The notes under the pieces are model-generated. The model made no database searches and had not been told where the DNA came from. It worked only from the letters and a program-made list of their open reading frames with translations. A program made the position numbers and the translations under genes. From Sulfitobacter sp. DSM 110093 (GTDB taxonomy: Bacteria > Pseudomonadota > Alphaproteobacteria > Rhodobacterales > Rhodobacteraceae): a stretch of DNA of 64,000 bases. The DNA is taken from positions 1,051,001 through 1,115,000 of the forward strand of contig NZ_CP085167.1 in assembly GCF_022788715.1 (NCBI RefSeq), written 5' to 3'. Below are positions 62,301-64,000 of the stretch, piece after piece; within the stretch, counting starts at the first letter, position 1; each line of letters starts with the position of its first letter.

Positions 62301-63863
62301 ATGGATCTGTTCGACGACCCCGCCCCCGGTGTAAACAGCCCCGAATTCACGGTGACCGAGCTTTCGGGCGCGATTAAACGGGTGATTGAGGGTGAGTTTG
62401 CCCATGTCCGGATTCGCGGTGAGGTGGGGCGCGTCAGCCGTCCGCGCTCGGGGCATGTTTATCTTGATCTGAAGGACGACCGCTCGGTGATCTCGGGCGT
62501 GATCTGGAAAGGTGTGACCGCACGGCTTGAGACCGAGCCGGAAGAGGGGATGGAGGTGATCGCTACAGGGCGCATCACCACCTTTGGCGGGCAGTCGAAA
62601 TATCAGATCGTCATTGAAGATATCAAACCGGCGGGCATGGGCGCGCTGATGGCGCTCTTGGAGAAACGCAAGGCGGCGCTGGCGGCGGAGGGGCTTTTTG
62701 CCCCCGAGCGCAAACGCCCGCTGCCCTATCTGCCTGAGATCATCGGCGTGGTGACCTCGCCCTCGGGGGCCGTGATCCGCGACATTCTGCACCGGCTGCG
62801 CGACCGGTTCCCGCGCAAGGTGCTGATCTGGCCGGTTGCCGTACAGGGCGCAAAATGCGCGCCCGAGGTGGTGCGCGCCATTGAAGGGTTCAACCGGCTG
62901 ACCCCCGGTGGCGCATTGCCCCGGCCCGAGCTGCTGATCGTGGCCCGGGGTGGGGGATCGGTCGAAGACCTTTGGGGTTTTAACGAGGAAAGCGTCGCAC
63001 GCGCGGCGGCGGCTTCGGAGATCCCGCTGATCTCTGCCGTGGGGCATGAGACCGACACGACGCTGATCGATTTCGTTTCAGACAAACGCGCGCCGACGCC
63101 GACCGCAGCGGCGGAATTGGCGGTGCCCGTGCGGCATGAACTGGCGGCATGGCTGGAGGGGCAAGGTGCAAGGATGCGTCAGGCGTTGAGCCAAGGGCTG
63201 ACACGGCGCGGACAGCGGATGCGGGATCTGGCGCGGGCCTTGCCGCGGGCGGACACGCTGTTGGAAGGGCCGCGCCAGCGCCTTGATCGCGGAGGGGAGA
63301 AGCTTGCCCCCGCGCTGATCGCAGGCGTCCAAGGCCGTCGTGTGAAGCTGGCCGATATGTCCGGTGCCCTGCGTCCCGGCACCCTGCGTCGCCAGTTGGA
63401 GGCTGATCGTCAGCGGCTGGCCCAGCTTTCGGCAAGGCTTGACCCCGCATGGCAACGCAACCTGGCAGGGCAGCGTGAACGGCTCGGGACAAGGATCGAC
63501 CGGTTTCACCCCGAGGTGCTCCAGCGGCAAATCCTGCGTCGTCGTGAACGGTTGTTGGACCGCACGCAAACCTTCCGCCCAGAGGTGTTGCTCCGCGATC
63601 TTTCCCGCCAAGACCAGAGATTGAAGGAGGTGCTCGCCCGGCTGGCGCGCGCAGGCCGCGCCGATCAAGACCGCCGTCGCCGCCAGATCGACGCGATGGG
63701 CCGGACGCTCGGCACGCTTGGCTACCGCGAAACGCTCGCCCGTGGTTTCGCCGTGGTGCGTGGCGATGGCGATGTGGTGACAAGTGCGGAAGCTGCCAAG
63801 AACGCGGCACATCTGGAAATCGAATTCGCCGACGGTCGGCTGGCGGTCAAAGGCGAGGGCTAA
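62301..63863 (+). CDS. xseA: Exodeoxyribonuclease VII large subunit
   Basis: XseA with XseB degrades single-stranded DNA into oligonucleotides. The 520-residue protein has the N-terminal OB fold (EFTVTELSGAIKRVIEGEFA, then HVYLDLKDDRSVISGVIWKG) and the catalytic core GVVTSPSGAVIRDILHRL, VARGGGSVEDLWGFNEE and ISAVGHETDTTLIDFVSD. A long coiled-coil follows (about 300-470), and a C-terminal patch (TLGYRETLARGFAVVR). No xseB lies next to it. The start at 62301 is preceded by AGGTG; the longer reading from 61881 overlaps purD. Confidence 0.95.
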   Translation: MDLFDDPAPGVNSPEFTVTELSGAIKRVIEGEFAHVRIRGEVGRVSRPRSGHVYLDLKDDRSVISGVIWKGVTARLETEPEEGMEVIATGRITTFGGQSKYQIVIEDIKPAGMGALMALLEKRKAALAAEGLFAPERKRPLPYLPEIIGVVTSPSGAVIRDILHRLRDRFPRKVLIWPVAVQGAKCAPEVVRAIEGFNRLTPGGALPRPELLIVARGGGSVEDLWGFNEESVARAAAASEIPLISAVGHETDTTLIDFVSDKRAPTPTAAAELAVPVRHELAAWLEGQGARMRQALSQGLTRRGQRMRDLARALPRADTLLEGPRQRLDRGGEKLAPALIAGVQGRRVKLADMSGALRPGTLRRQLEADRQRLAQLSARLDPAWQRNLAGQRERLGTRIDRFHPEVLQRQILRRRERLLDRTQTFRPEVLLRDLSRQDQRLKEVLARLARAGRADQDRRRRQIDAMGRTLGTLGYRETLARGFAVVRGDGDVVTSAEAAKNAAHLEIEFADGRLAVKGEG

Positions 63864-63869
63864 GGCCGC

Positions 63870-64000
63870 TCAAACCCCGACTTCGGGCCCGAGACAGAGC
63901 AGAGGGTCGTTCTGCTCCTGCGCCTCGTAAAGCTCGGTCTGGCTTGGGTCATTCTCAAACCGGGCGACCAGCCCAGATGGGCTTTCGGTAAAGCTCCAGC
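63870..64000 (-). CDS. C-terminal end of an unidentified protein, cut by the window edge
   Basis: The visible 42 residues, read leftward to the TGA at 63870-63872, end in QNDPLLCLGPEVGV and are acidic, with ENDPSQTELYEAQEQNDP before. No family is recognised from this piece. Its stop codon lies seven bases past the xseA stop, tail to tail. Confidence 0.6.
   Translation of the reverse strand, partial: WSFTESPSGLVARFENDPSQTELYEAQEQNDPLLCLGPEVGV

Overview
The window is chromosomal, GC-rich DNA from an alphaproteobacterium, most likely a marine member of the Roseobacter group (Rhodobacterales). The basis is gene content and protein style: DUF2842, DUF3572 and DUF2065 small proteins, a PleD-like cyclase beside DUF3572, an H-NOX/diguanylate cyclase pair, GlpX-type FBPase, FdxB-type ferredoxin and short, mostly translationally coupled operons. 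No rRNA, transposase, integrase, phage gene or CRISPR array was seen. The one tRNA is tRNA-Glu(UUC).

Layout. (1) 1-6.6 kb: housekeeping genes rlmJ (cut by the left edge), pyrG, secG, then a cobalt-type nitrile hydratase operon (alpha, beta, activator) and purA plus a DUF2842 membrane protein. (2) 6.6-16.3 kb: a very acidic 712-residue protein, thiamine pyrophosphokinase, an EamA transporter, a PleD-like diguanylate cyclase with a degenerate receiver, DUF3572, a HAD phosphatase, DUF421 and DUF998 membrane proteins, a 48-residue protein, and an H-NOX/GGDEF operon whose H-NOX lacks its heme ligand. (3) 16.3-43.9 kb: a large surface-polysaccharide locus. It holds six glycosyltransferases (including WecG/TagA), a Wzy-like polymerase, a Wzx-like flippase, a Wzz/GumC-like chain-length protein, a BY-kinase-like partner and an ExoY-type priming sugar transferase. 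(4) Embedded in it at 20.9-37.2 kb is the most unusual part: a two-protein hybrid PKS/NRPS with its own phosphopantetheinyl transferase. The NRPS begins with a formyltransferase domain and has a luciferase-like monooxygenase inserted inside its adenylation domain. The PKS has the order KS-AT-KR-DH-carrier-TE. A glycosyltransferase gene lies between them, overlapping both by four bases. Two paralogous SGNH-hydrolase-like genes follow, the second fused to a glycoside-hydrolase-like domain. (5) 44-64 kb: ordinary metabolism and envelope maintenance: tRNA-Glu, recJ, glpX, hom, a lipoprotein, TetR, pirin, sdaA, rpiA, gor, hflKC, DUF2065, a DegP/MucD protease, a peptidoglycan-binding lipoprotein, ferredoxin, a VCBS protein, purD and xseA, then a gene cut by the right edge.

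How the parts may work together (inference). The NRPS would load and oxidise an amino acid and cap it with formyl. The PKS would extend it by one ketide, reduce and dehydrate it, and its thioesterase would release it. The gene packing with glycosyltransferases, hydrolases and Wzx/Wzy/Wzz genes suggests the small acyl product is glycosylated or attached to the exported polysaccharide, rather than being a free siderophore: no transporter or receptor of siderophore type is present. Two c-di-GMP synthases sit just upstream of the locus and could couple it to surface attachment.
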